A stretch of 64,000 nucleotides of DNA from CAVWDU01 sp963753815 (GTDB taxonomy: Bacteria; Pseudomonadota; Gammaproteobacteria; Pseudomonadales; Halieaceae), in the NCBI GenBank assembly GCA_963753815.1, contig CAVWDU010000004.1, forward strand, positions 620,001-684,000. Direction: 5' to 3'. The notes under the pieces are model-generated. The model did no database searches. It was not told the origin of the DNA and saw only the letters and a program-made list of their open reading frames with translations. The translations under genes and the position numbers were made by a program. Shown one piece after another: positions 36,584 to 47,100 of the stretch (its first letter is position 1; each line of letters starts with the position of its first letter).

Positions 36584-36796
36584 GGTGGGGGCTTCCTTTT
36601 ACCTATGGGTGGGTGTCGTTCGGGCGCGCGTATTCTCCCACTGAAGCCGGTGGAGTGGAAGGGCCGGGCTTCGCCCCTCGCACGGTAGAGTTCGGTCGGG
36701 GCGGTGCCGCTATGAGGGGGTCGACCCAGTGCGGACGCATCGACGAGACTTGCGCATAGATAGCACTATGCCTGCATTTGACAGGCACTGTGGACA

Positions 36797-36825
36797 TTGA
36801 CGGTTGCCGGGGCTGTCAGTAGAAT
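36797..36825 (+). promoter_or_regulatory. Sigma70 promoter of the tRNA-Pro/His/Arg operon
   Basis: TTGACG (36797-36802), a 17-base spacer and TAGAAT (36820-36825), each five of six to consensus, 57 bases upstream of tRNA-Pro. A GC-rich stretch (GCGGC) follows the -10, as in stringently controlled stable-RNA promoters. Another TTGACA at 36778 has no matching -10. The remainder of the 298-base gap back to folD shows nothing else I can support. Confidence 0.7.
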
Positions 36826-36881
36826 GCGGCAACCTGAAAACAGGGGCTGGCCTGCAAGGCGAGCCGATAGTCAGTCTTCAT

Positions 36882-36958
36882 CGGGGTATAGCGCAGTCTG
36901 GTAGCGCGCCTGCTTTGGGAGCAGGATGTCGGGAGTTCGAATCTCTCTACCCCGACCA
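36882..36958 (+). tRNA. tRNA-Pro (TGG)
   Basis: A 77-base tRNA with encoded CCA. Acceptor stem CGGGGTA pairs with TACCCCG, the discriminator is A, the T arm contains GGAGTTCGAATCTC, and the anticodon loop CTTTGGGAG gives anticodon TGG. It is the first of three tRNA genes in one apparent transcript. Confidence 0.96.
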
Positions 36959-37011
36959 CTTTTCGCCGAGCCGGGCGAGTCGAGCCGGCCCAGCTGAGAC
37001 ACGTTTGCAGT

Positions 37012-37088
37012 GGTGGCCGTAGCTCATCAGGTAGAGCACCGGATTGTGGCTCCGGAGGTAGCGGGTTCGAGACCCGTCGGCCACCCCA
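37012..37088 (+). tRNA. tRNA-His (GTG)
   Basis: Includes the extra 5' G (position -1) typical of tRNA-His opposite discriminator C. Acceptor GTGGCCG-type stem pairs with CGGCCAC, anticodon loop ATTGTGGCT gives GTG, the T arm contains GGGTTCGAGACCC, and CCA is encoded. It lies 53 bases after tRNA-Pro. Confidence 0.96.
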
Positions 37089-37110
37089 TCTTTTTCCTTT
37101 CCCACGCAAT

Positions 37111-37187
37111 GCGCCCATAGCTCAGCTGGATAGAGCAATGGCCTTCTAAGCCATCGGTCGCAGGTTCGAATCCTGCTGGGCGCGCCA
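37111..37187 (+). tRNA. tRNA-Arg (TCT)
   Basis: Acceptor GCGCCCA pairs with TGGGCGC, discriminator G, CCA encoded; the anticodon loop CTTCTAA gives TCT, reading AGA/AGG. The T arm contains CAGGTTCGAATCCTG. It lies 22 bases after tRNA-His. Confidence 0.96.
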
Positions 37188-37327
37188 TTCGATGCTGGTC
37201 TTTTCCGCCGGGGGCAGGGTTCACGCCTCACACGCGACCCGTAGTTTGCCGTGTATCCTGAGTTGACATTGTATTCGGGTCGCGTCAGGTCACGGCCAGA
37301 CTGAGGTCCGGCCCCAAAAAAACAAAA

Positions 37328-37351
37328 GCCCCCTGAGTGTACTCAGGGGGC
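37328..37351. terminator. Two-way intrinsic terminator
   Basis: GCCCCCTGAGT and ACTCAGGGGGC form a perfect 11-bp stem around two central bases. On the minus strand it is followed by TTTTGTTTTTTT (from 37,327 down), an excellent terminator for the leftward PEP-CTERM gene. On the plus strand CACCAGTTTTA follows, weaker, ending the tRNA transcript. The preceding 140 bases after tRNA-Arg contain no gene I can support. Confidence 0.85.
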
Positions 37352-37444
37352 ACCAGTTTTATCGATCGATCCCGGTTTAGGGGTGGGGGACCGCAGCAGG
37401 AATTGTGACTTGTCTACCTGTATCGCGACCCTCTCGCCTGGCTG

Positions 37445-38010
37445 TCAGCTGGCACGGTACCGGCGGTGGCGGAACCCCAGCAGGCCGAGGCCTAAGAGGA
37501 GCAGGGTACCGGGCACTGGGACGTTCGTCTCACCGCATGCCGGATCGCCGGGTGCACAGGTGACGTTGAACTCGGTGACGTGACTGATCGTCAGGCCACC
37601 GAGATTAAACGTGATGTCGCCAGGGAGTTCGGTGATGTCGATGACGCCCCAGCCCAGATTGGACACGTTCTGATACAGCGCCCGGCCCTGGGCGTTTTTG
37701 ACGATGAAGTAGCCGCCATCGTAGTTGAGTTCGAAGGCGCGAACACCGGCCGCGTCGGTATCGAAGAGGCCAACCGTTCCCACTTCCGGCGGTAGAGAAA
37801 TCCAGATCTATCGCACCGCCGAGCACGCCTTCTGCCCACGCTTCCTCCCCGGCAGGGTTACCCGAGCCCTCGTCGAAGGCCCTGACTGCGCGTCTTGAAC
37901 GCGTCCAGGTCGCCGACGTCTGTGCTACCCACCATGTAATTACCAAAGGAGGCGGAGCTGGCGAGAGCCAGACTGCAGGGAAGAACCAGTTTGAGCAAAA
38001 TGTTTTTCAT
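37445..38010 (-). CDS. PEP-CTERM sorted exported protein (two frameshifts as sequenced)
   Basis: Three frames together give one exported protein of about 188 residues. The ATG at 38010 starts a signal peptide (MKNILLKLVLPCSLALASSA). Frame 1 runs to about 37,892 (DLDAFKT), frame 2 continues AVRAFDEGSGNPAGEEAW to about 37,778, and frame 3 runs from VGTVGLFDTDAAGVRAFEL to the stop. The C-terminus NVPVPGTLLLLGLGLLGFRH plus RRYRAS is a PEP-CTERM signal: motif, hydrophobic helix, basic end. Such proteins are processed by an exosortase, usually in bacteria making exopolysaccharide; none is in this window. Each break is a single added base. The terminator at 37328-37351 lies just downstream. Confidence 0.72.
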
Positions 38011-38727
38011 GCCTTTTTGTGTCCTAGTCAATGTTTCGCCGCTAGTGGGTGGCAACTCAGGGAGTCGGGCCCTCACCACCAGCGACGTTTGCTGATAATA
38101 TATCGCTCTGTTGTTTGGGGGATCAGCAAATTCCGGCCAGAATTTGAAGTATATTGAATTTAAAAAATTATAGGTTGTCTGGCTTGGGTGCGGTATCACA
38201 ATTTGTAAGAATTCCTGACAGTGTGGTCGCAGGCGGGCGGAAATTCCGGGAAACGTAACCGCCCGGTTGCCAGTAGGCGGACAACGCGATGGGGCCCTGG
38301 TTGGGGCGCACCGCGCCGGATACGTTTGGGATCTATAATAGCGCTGACTCTCGCGGCCCCGGCAGCGGCTCGGGGTGGCCGATTATCCGGGTGGGCTTCT
38401 GGCAATCATAATGCGTTAAATGGGTTTGATCTGGGCGCGAGCTCACGTGTTTTTGTGGCATCGGGATGGCGAGTGGCGAACGAATGATGCCGCTGCGAGT
38501 AATCCGTTCGCGCTTCTTGTCGTATACTCCCACGGATTGTCGTGTTTTTGTTCAGTCAGTCGTGACTGAGCGGGTTGCAACCGCGCCTGGGTGCCCTTGC
38601 TGGGAGCGCTGACGCCGTGTCGGACGACCCTGTTAACGTTGTATCCTTGCGCCGTGAACCGCCGCCGGGTTTTCTAACCGGCGTGAAGAAAATCAAACGC
38701 TCACATACCGAATAAGGAGCGCATTGC
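38011..38727. other. Non-coding region between the PEP-CTERM gene and pcs
   Basis: This 717-base gap separates divergent genes and holds no supportable gene. The half next to the PEP-CTERM gene has an AT-rich patch (38,090-38,175). Nearer pcs there is an 18-base dyad, TCAGTCA-GTCG-TGACTGA (38552-38569), a -10-like TATACT (38523-38528) without a clear -35, and a small hairpin around 38,664-38,682 (GCCGG...CCGGC). Control elements for pcs-mcr probably lie here. Confidence 0.5.
38552..38569. promoter_or_regulatory. Perfect 7-bp dyad upstream of pcs
   Basis: TCAGTCA and TGACTGA flank a 4-base centre, 159 bases before the pcs start and 24 bases after a TATACT -10-like hexamer. A candidate regulator site or leader hairpin; the binding protein is unknown. 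Confidence 0.35.
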
Positions 38728-41260
38728 TTGAACAGTACCGCTGAACAGTATGGTGTGATCCCCTCACAGGGAGAGGAAGAGCAACAACGTCACCGCGCAA
38801 TTGCGACGCCCGGTGACTACCACGGGGACATTGCTGCGCGCGAACTCCACTGGTTTGATGGCGGGCGCTGGATCACCCTGGACCCGGCGGCCGACCGCTG
38901 GTGCGGCTGGGCCGATTCCGGCACCGAGGCCGATAACAGCGACCTTGCGGCTCACTGGCGCCCCTGGTCAACCGCCCTCGACGAGACCGATGCACCTTTC
39001 TACCGGTGGTTCACCGGTGCGCTGACCAACGCCTGTTTCAACGAGGTCGACCGCCATGTCCTCGCGGGCGAGGGCGACAGGACGGCGTTGATCTTCGAGG
39101 GCGACCGCTGGGATCCGTCGCGCAACGGCGGCCGCGGCGGGCCGGTGTTCGAAGCCCGCATCAGCTACCGCCGGCTGCTGGTCGAGACCGTGCTGCGGGC
39201 GGAGGTGCTCGCCGGTCTTGGCCTTGCACGCGGCGATCGCGTCGCGTTCAACCTGCCCAACATTCTCGACCAGATCTACTACACCGAGGCCGCCAAGCGC
39301 CTCGGCATCATTTACACCCCGGTATTCGGGGGTTTTTCCGCCAAAACGCTGTCGGACCGGATACTACGACGCCGGCGCCCGGGTCGTGGTCACCGCCGAT
39401 GGCGGTTATCGCAATGCCGAGGTGGTCCCTTACAAGGAAGCCTACACCGACCCGGCACTGGACAACTATGTCCCCCTGACGGCGGCGCTGGAGGCGTTGC
39501 GAGGTGTCTTGGCGGGTTCGACCTCGGCGATGCGCGGGCGCGGATCGAGTCCGCGGTGCGCGACGGCCTGGCGGGCGAAATCACCATCGAGCGCAGCGAC
39601 CTGATGCGGGAACTGGGGCTCGCGCTGGCCCGGGAGAACGGTATCGCCGCGGAGGATTCCGCCGAGGTGCGCACCGCCGTCGCGCGCACGCTCGCCGGTG
39701 TCACCCACGCTGTCGAGACCGTGGTGGTGGTGCGTTACACCGGCCAGGACGTGGTCGAGCAGCCGCGCGACCGCTGGTCGCACGATCTGCTGGAGGCCGC
39801 CACCTCGCGCGTGCTCGCCAAAGCGGGCGCCGACAGTCGTGGACGACGCGCTGCTGGCGCTGGACGACATCGACCTCTGGCGCGCTGTGAACGCCAGCCA
39901 CCCGGCGCTGCCCGTGCCCGCGGACTGGCCGCTGTTCATCATTTATACCTCCGGCTCCACCGGCAAACCCAAGGGCGTGGTGCATACCCACGGCGGCTGG
40001 CTGGCCGGCATCACCCACACGCATGCGCACGGTGTTCGATGCCGGGCCCGACGATCGGCTGTACGTCATCGGCGATCCGGGCTGGATCACCGGCCAGGCC
40101 TACCTGATGGCGGCGCCCCTGGCGCTGGGCATGACCACGATCATCGCCGAGGGCTCGCCCCTGTTCCCGCACGCGGGGCGGTTTTCTTCGATCATCGAGC
40201 GTCACGGCGCCACCATCTTCAAGGCCGGCTCGACGTTCCTCAAGGCGGTAATGACCGACCCGGCGAGCACCGATGACATGTCGGCCTACGACATGTCGGG
40301 CCTGAACGCCGGGACCTTCTGCGCCGAACCGGTATCGCCGGCGGTGCAGCAGTTCGCGATGGACCGTATCTGCGAGCACTACATCAATTCCTACTGGGCG
40401 ACCGAGCACGGCGGCATCGTGTTTTCCTGCCCCTGGGGCGACTACAAGCCGCTGGCCGCGGACGCCAAGACCTGGCCGCTGCCGTGGATTCAGGCCGAGG
40501 TGCGGGTGGCGACAGAGGTCGACGCCGACGGCCGGGCCGTGGCCTGGCGGCCGGCGCGAGGACGGGCGAGAAGGGCGAACTGGTGATCACGCGCCCGTAT
40601 CCCTACCTGGCGCGCACGATCTGGGGCGATCGCCGGGCAGCCTCGGCGAGCGCCGGGTGGCGAGGCGACATCGAGCGGTTCAGCGCGGTGTACTTCGACC
40701 GCTGGCCGGACGACCTGGCGTATACCCAGGGCGACTACGCGCGCCGCCACGACGACGGCGCTTTCACCCTGCACGGCCGCTCCGACGACGTCATCAACGT
40801 CTCCGGCCACCGCATCGGCACCGAGGAAATCGAAGGCGCGATACTGCGCGACAAAATGCTGCGCACGGATTCGCCGCTCGGCAACGCGGTGGTGGTCGGC
40901 GCGCCGCACGACGAAAAGGGCGAGACGCCGGTGGCCTTCCTGATCGCCGCGCCCGGCTCGCGCCTGTCCGACGACGACCTCGACGCGGCTGCAAAGGCCT
41001 GGTGCGCAGCGAAAAGGGCGTGACCGCGGTGCCGTCTGATTTCCTCGTGGTCTCCGCGTTTCCCGGAGACCCGCTCCGGGCAAGTACATGCGCCGCACGC
41101 TGCGCGCCATGCTGCTGGACGAGCCGCTGGGCGACCTGTCGACCCTGCGCAATCCCGAAGTCGTCGACGAGATCCGCGAGATCGTGGCGCAGTGGAAGTG
41201 CGTTCGGCGCGCTGGCCGAGGCGCGTCGCATCGTCCAGAGCTATCGCTACCTGCGCGTGG
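38728..41260 (+). CDS. pcs: pcs segment 1: acyl-CoA synthetase (AMP-forming) domain
   Basis: This part activates 3-hydroxypropionate to its CoA ester. The first 210 residues are in one frame (to 39,364). Frame changes near 39,364, 39,510, 39,836, 40,025, 40,560, 41,000, 41,070 and 41,205 are needed to follow the protein. The adenylation P-loop FIIYTSGSTGKPKGV lies at about 39,935-39,980, the adenine/CoA region SYWATEHGG near 40,390 and the hinge segment GHRIGTEEIEGAILRD near 40,808. The catalytic lysine motif TRSGKYMRR is recovered only by reading across the shifts near 41,070. The 3-hydroxypropionate specificity is inferred from the fusion. Confidence 0.85.
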
Positions 41261-44171
41261 AGAACTCACGAGATCTGCGCCGGGCCGGAACGTCGCGCTG
41301 CTGGTCATCGATCACCCGCCGGTGAACTCGCCTGAACGAGCGCTCGCTGGACGAACTCAACACGGTGCTGCAGCACCTGTCGCAGCAGCGACGATATCGC
41401 CGCGGTCGTCGTGACCGGGGCGCGCAGCGCTTTCGTTGCCGGTGCCGACGTCAAGGAACTGCTGGAGGTGGGCGAGGCCGGTGACCTCGACAGCGCCCAG
41501 CACGCCGCCCAACGCCGCCCACACGGCGTTCTCCACGCTCGAGAACATCGGCAAGCCGGTGATCGCCGCGGTCAACGGGCCCGCGCTGGGCGGCGGCAAC
41601 GAACTGGTGCTCGCCTGCGCCTACGTGGTCGCCGACAGCCACGCGCGCTTCGGCCAGCCGGAAATCAACCTCAACCTGCTGCCGGGCTACGGCGGCACGC
41701 AGCGCCTGCCGCGGCGATTGCACCATCGCCAGCGGAGAGGCCGGGCTGCTGGAGGCGACCCGGCTGATCGTCGAGCGGTCGCCCGATGGACGCCGAGGAA
41801 GCCCTCGCCGCCGGCCTCGTCGACGAGGTGGTCGGCGCCGACGGCAGGGGGCCGGTGACCGTCGCCATGGATCGGTTGCGGCAGTTTTTCGCGGGCCGGG
41901 GGGCGCTGGTCGAGGCGATGTCCGACCGGGCGGCCTATCTGGCGGCGCGTGAACAGCCGCTGCCGTTCAACGACGCCCTGCTGGCGGACCCGCGCCTTGC
42001 GCCCACTCTTGCGCAGGCGCGCAACAGCGGCCGCGGCAGCGCGGTCGACCGGATACTGCAGGCGATAGCCGAGGGCGCCGCCGAGGGCCAGCAGGCCGGG
42101 CTTGCCCTCGAGGCCCAGCTGTTTGCCGAAGCCGTCTGTGACCCGGCCGCCGGGCCGCCCGGCATCCGCGCTTTCCTGGAGCGGCGCAGCGCCGCACTGC
42201 CGATCAAGTACACCGAGGTTCCGCCGTATCCCGACGATGACATGCTCGCCGAACTGGTGGACGAGGGGCGGCTGCTGCCCCCGGGCGCCAGTTTCTTTGC
42301 CGGGGTGACGCCCGTTCCCGAATACCAGTACGGCATGGGCGTGAGTCGAAGATCCCGAAAACGGCGAGCCAGCCCACGGCGACCCGGTAGACGCGGAGCG
42401 GCTGCTGGTGTTCAAAACACCCAGCCCGGGCCCGGACGAGGCGCTGGTCTACGTGCTGGCCTCGGAGGTGAACTTCAATGACATCTGGGCGATTACCGGC
42501 ATTCCCGTATCGCCGTTCGACGCCCGCGACGCCGACGTGCAGGTGACCGGCTCCGGCGGCGTGGCGATCGTCGCGGCGCTGGGCGAGGAACTGGTGCGCG
42601 AAGGCCGGCTGGCGGTGGGCGACCTGGTCACCATCTACTCCGGCCAGAGCGAGCTGCTGTCGCCCGATCAGGGGCTGGACCCGATGGCCGCCGATTTCCG
42701 CATCCAGGGCTATGAGCGCAATGACGGCAGCCACGCGCAGTTCCTCGCGGTGCAGGGTCCGCAGCTGCACGGCAAGTTGCCCGGGCTGACCATTGAGGAG
42801 GCCGGCTCCTACGGGCTGACGCTGGGCACTATTCACCGGGCACTGTTCACCACCCTCAACATCCAGCCCGGGCAAGCGCCTGTTTGTCGAGGGCGCGGCC
42901 ACCGGCACCGGGCTCGATTGCCTGCGCTCTGCGCGAAGTCGGGCCTGAGTGCGGTTGGCATGGTGTCGTCCGAGGCGCGTGCCGAACGGGTCCGGGAGCA
43001 TGGCGGCCAGGCGGTCAACCGCAAGGATTCGCGCTGGTCCGACATCTTCACGCCGGTGCCGGACGCGCCCGGCGAATGGGCGGGCTGGGAAGCGGCCGGG
43101 CGCGATTTCGTCGCGGAGACGGAACGCGCTGGCGGGCGGCCCGCTGGACTACGTGGTCTCGCACGCCGGTGAACGGGCCTTCGCGCGTTCTTTCCAGCTG
43201 CTCGGTGATGACGGGGTACTGACGTTTTATCGGTGCCTCTTCCGGCTACCGGTTCTCCTTCATGGGCAAGGCCGGCACGGCACGGCCGGGCGAGATGTTC
43301 GCGCGTGCCGGTCTGCGGGCGGGCAGCAGCCTGCTGGTGGTCTACGGCCCCGGCGCCGACGATGGCATCGTCGACCCGGTTGCCATCGAGGCGATCGAGG
43401 TCGGCTGTACCCTCGGCGCCCGGGTCGCGGTGCTGGCGGACACGATTTCCCAGCGCGAATTCGTAGGCTCGCTCGGCTTCGGCACCCGGCTGACCGGCGT
43501 GGTCAGCATCGAGGAAATCGCAGCGCAAGCTGGGTGAGGATTTCGATCCGCCCGGCCCGCTGGCGCCGATGCCCGATCCGTTTACCGATTCGCCGGCGTT
43601 CAAGGAGGCGGTGCGCCGTTTCTCCGACCGCACCCTGAAACCGGTCGGCTCGGCCATTGCGCCGCTGCTGCGCAATACGCTGGACCGACGCGGTCTGCCG
43701 GACGTCGTGTTCGAGCGACGCGGCCGCGACGGGCTCGCGCTGGCGACTGCGCTGGTCAAGCCCAACGTCGGCAAGGTGGTCTACGCCGAGGACCTCGCCG
43801 GCACGCGACTTCAGTTTCTACGCGCCGCAGGTCTGGATGCGCCAGCGGCGCATACTGATGCCCAGCGCTGAAATTCGCGGTACCCACCTGAACACGGCGC
43901 GTGAATTCGCCGAGATGCAGGAACGCATCGCCGCCGGCATGATCGATGTCATGGCGCCGGTGCCGGTGCCGCTGGAGGGCGTTGCCGAGGCCCACCAGGC
44001 GATGTGGGAAAACCGGCACGCCGGCGCCACTTACGTGGCGGTCCATGCGCTGCCGCGGCGGGTCTGAAAACCCGCGACGAACTGTACCGGGCCTGGGCCA
44101 TCCGCGATGCGCAGGCCCGGGGTGAGACTTTCGAACGAATCGATACTGGATCTGCAGGAACACTACGATGA
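38728..44171 (+). CDS. pcs: Trifunctional propionyl-CoA synthase (many frameshifts as sequenced)
   Basis: Pcs converts 3-hydroxypropionate to propionyl-CoA in three steps by fused acyl-CoA synthetase, enoyl-CoA hydratase and enoyl-CoA reductase domains. The span would give about 1,810 residues, close to the roughly 1,820 of Chloroflexus Pcs, and the three domains occur in the same order. Start: TTG 38728 with AAGGAG eight bases upstream. Recognisable phrases from start to end include FYRWFTGALTNACFNEVDRH, YTSGSTGKPKG, SGKYMRR, GQPEINLNLLPGYGGTQRL, SEVNFNDIWAITGIPVSPFD, VEGAATGTG and GLKTRDELYRAW. The frame changes about 22 times (first near 39,364, last near 44,060), mostly by one added base. 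The last frame ends in a TGA overlapping the mcr ATG (ATGA), so the pair is translationally coupled. Confidence 0.88.
41261..42360 (+). CDS. pcs: pcs segment 2: enoyl-CoA hydratase (crotonase) domain
   Basis: This part dehydrates 3-hydroxypropionyl-CoA to acryloyl-CoA. Crotonase signatures are NVALLVIDHPPVN (about 41,290), FVAGADVKELLE (about 41,430), AAVNGPALGGGNELVLACAY (about 41,570) and GQPEINLNLLPGYGGTQRLP (about 41,652). The oxyanion-hole glycines and the conserved glutamates of the last two segments are present. Frame changes lie near 41,270, 41,331, 41,390, 41,508, 41,718 and 41,783; the rest (41,786-42,345) is one clean frame, ending in PVPEYQYGMG before the reductase. Confidence 0.85.
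42361..44171 (+). CDS. pcs: pcs segment 3: acryloyl-CoA reductase (MDR/CCR-type) domain
   Basis: This part reduces acryloyl-CoA to propionyl-CoA with NADPH; it resembles crotonyl-CoA carboxylase/reductases of the medium-chain dehydrogenase family. Key phrases are SEVNFNDIWAITGIPVSPFD (about 42,465), VTGSGGVAIVAALGEELV (about 42,542), the nucleotide-binding LFVEGAATGTGLDCL (about 42,880, in a different frame), YVVSHAGERAFARSFQLLG (about 43,152) and DFSFYAPQVWMRQRRILMP (about 43,808). Frame changes lie near 42,348, 42,872, 42,935, 43,120, 43,232, 43,527, 43,808 and 44,060. The C-terminus GLKTRDELYRAW closely matches that of Chloroflexus Pcs as I recall it. Confidence 0.85.
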
Positions 44172-47100
44172 ACGACATGCAACAGCCGCTTGACGGCGGG
44201 GCCACCCAGACCCGGAGCGGTCGCCGTCTGGAGAACAAGACGGTCATACTGACCGGTGCGGCCGGTAATCATCGGCAGCTTCATCTCCCGGCAGCTGCTG
44301 CGCGAAGGCGCCCGGGTGGTGATGACGGGGCGCAACGGCGAGAAGCTCGAACAGTTTATCGACGAGCTGTGCGACGAGGGCTTTGACCGGGACGCCATCG
44401 CAACCGCGGTCGGCGACAGTGCCGACCCGGAGGTTTGCCGGCAGATCGGTGGCGACCGCGCTGGAATCGTTCGGCGGCATCGACGTACTGATCAACAACG
44501 CCGGTGCCGCTGGCCCCAAGCAGCACGCTGCGCGATATTCCTTTCACCGACGCTGAAATGCGTGCGGCCGATGCCGACCAGACCATGTTCGATTCGGCCA
44601 TGAACCTGCTGGCGGCGCCCTGGAATATGGCGCGGGCAGCGGCCATCACATGAGCGTCGGCGGCGCCATCATCAACGTCTCGACGATTTTTTCCCGCACC
44701 CATTATTTCGGGCGTATTCCCTACGTCGTGCCCAAGTCAGGGCTGAACGCGTTGTCCATGGGCCTGGCGCGGGAGCTGGGCGACGGAGACAGGGCATCCG
44801 GGTCAACACGCTGTTCCCGGGCCCGATCAAGTCGGAGCGCATCGAAACCGTGTTCGCCCGCATGGACGAACTGCAGAGCAAGTCAGCGGGCAGTACCGGG
44901 CAGGAATTCCGGGACCTGATGATCACGACGCCGCGAGGAGGAGGGAAAGCTGGACTACCGCTACCCGACACCTGACGACGTCGCCTCGACCCTGGTATGG
45001 CTGTCGTCGGACGAATCGGCGGCGTTTTCCGGGCATGCCTTCGAGGTCACCAACGGCATGCAGGTGCCGGCCCAGAGCCGCTCGAAGCTGGTGTCCTGGC
45101 CCGATAAGCGCCTGGTGGACCTCAGTGGCACCGCGGTGCTGGTACTCGGCGGCACAGACTACGAAGAGGCACTGGTGTTCGCCCAGCGGCAATCGACAGC
45201 GGGGCCCAGGTAGTGATCGCCTTCCGCACGCTGGAGTCCCTGGGGCATGCCCGGGCTTTGATCCAGGCGCGGGGGCTGGACCATATCCAGCTCGCCCATC
45301 TCGACCCCCTGCGCCGCGAGTCGGTGGACCGCGCGATGCAGTTCGTCGCCGATCACTTCGGGCGGCTCGACGGCGTCATGGTGCTGCCACGGGAGCCGAA
45401 CGGCCAGCACGGCTACTCGCTGTGTACGGCGACCGACGAGGACGTCGAGAACTTCGTTCGCGACGAGATTGTCGCGCCGGTGGCATTCGCGTCCGCACTG
45501 GCCAGAAATTTCGACCGCTGGTATGACAATGCGATGCCCCCGCCATCACCTACGTCACCAACCCCAGTGATGAGCACAGCAACCGGCTGAACGACTGATG
45601 AGAGCCTCGATCGAGGCCCTGATTCGCGTCTGGCGACACGAGGACGAGGCGCTCTGTGCCCGCCGCGACATCGGCTGGGCCGTGCTGCCCAACCAGCTGG
45701 TGCGCTACAACAGTACCGAACCCGACAACCTGGCGTTCTCGGCGGACTGGACAGCCACCCTGACCAACCGTGTGCGTCGCATGGACCATATCAACCTCTG
45801 GGTGCCCCAGAGCATTCGGCGCTCCACCGGCAAATCGGCGATGCCGGCAGCGATACAGCGCGTGCTGCCCGGCCTGCACAAGGGCAAGACCGCGGTGATC
45901 ACGGGGGGCAGCCTGGGCATCGGCCTGCAACTCGGGCGCTACCTGGCAATCGCCGGTGCCCGTGTCCTGCTCAGTGCCCGCAGCGAGAGCAAGCTCGCCG
46001 AGGCGCGCGACGAGATTGTCGAGGAGCTGAAAGGCGTGGGGTATGCCAACCCGGGCGACAGGGTGCATATCCTGGCGGACATCGACGTGGGTGATAACGA
46101 GGCGTTGGAGCGTTTATTCGAGCATTCCATAGAGCTCTTCGGACGGGTTGATTTCCTGATCAACAACGCCGGTATCTCCGGCGCGGAGGAGATGGTCGTC
46201 GACATGACGCTGGACGACTGGAACCGGACCATGCAGGCCAACCTGATCTCGAACTATGGCCTGATCCGCAAGTACGCGCCGCTGATGAAGCAGCAGGGCA
46301 GCGGGTCGGTGCTCAACGTGTCTAGCTATTTCGGGGGAGAGAAGTATGTGGCTGTTGCCTACCCCAACCGTGCCGATTACGCGGTGTCCAAGGCGGGCCA
46401 GCGGGTTCTCGCCGAAATCCTGTCGCGCCACCTGGGGCCGGAGATCCAGATCAACGCGCTGGCGCCGGGGCCGGTGGACGGTGCCCGCCTGCGCGGCCTG
46501 GGCGGCGCACCCGGGCTGTTCGAGCGGCGTGGACGACTGGTACTGGAAAACAAGCGCCTGAACCAGGTGCACGCCGCGATTCTCGCCAGTGTCGAAGGGG
46601 GCTTCCCCGTGGACGAGCTGGCCGGCCTGGCGATCAACGAACTGTCGAAGATGCCGCCTGCCAGCCGCATGCCAAAACCGCTGGCGAAACTCTTTGCCCA
46701 GGTGGCGGATTCCCGGGGCAGTGCCAGCGCGTCACGCTTCCTGCTCAACGCCGCGCTGGCCGAGAAGCTGATGAACCGGCTGGTGATGGGCGCGCTGTTC
46801 AGCGAAGACATGGCGAAGCAGTTCATGGAGCGGTTTGCCAACGCGCCTGAACCCTTCTTTGACCGAGAGGTCATTCGGCGTTCGGCCGAGCAGATCGAGT
46901 CTGGCATTCTCAACCGGCTGCACCTGCACAAGATGCCAACCGACGAGCAGGTCGGTCTCTCTACGGTGTTCCACCTGGCCGACGAGATTGTCAGCGGCGA
47001 GACCTTCCACCCCTCCGGTGGACTGAAGTTCGATCGCTCGGTGACCGAGGGCGAGCTGCTCCTGCCGCCTGGTAAAGAGGACCTCGCGCGCCTCGAGGGC

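Noticed and set aside
37111..37351. tRNA-Arg as an integration site
   Set aside because: No direct repeat of the tRNA 3' end was noticed downstream and no integrase follows; the hairpin there is an ordinary terminator.
38728..45597. Programmed ribosomal frameshifting or many small separate genes in pcs-mcr
   Set aside because: There are about 30 changes without slippery heptamers, and the concatenated frames rebuild two known full-length enzymes; small genes would lack starts and ribosome sites.
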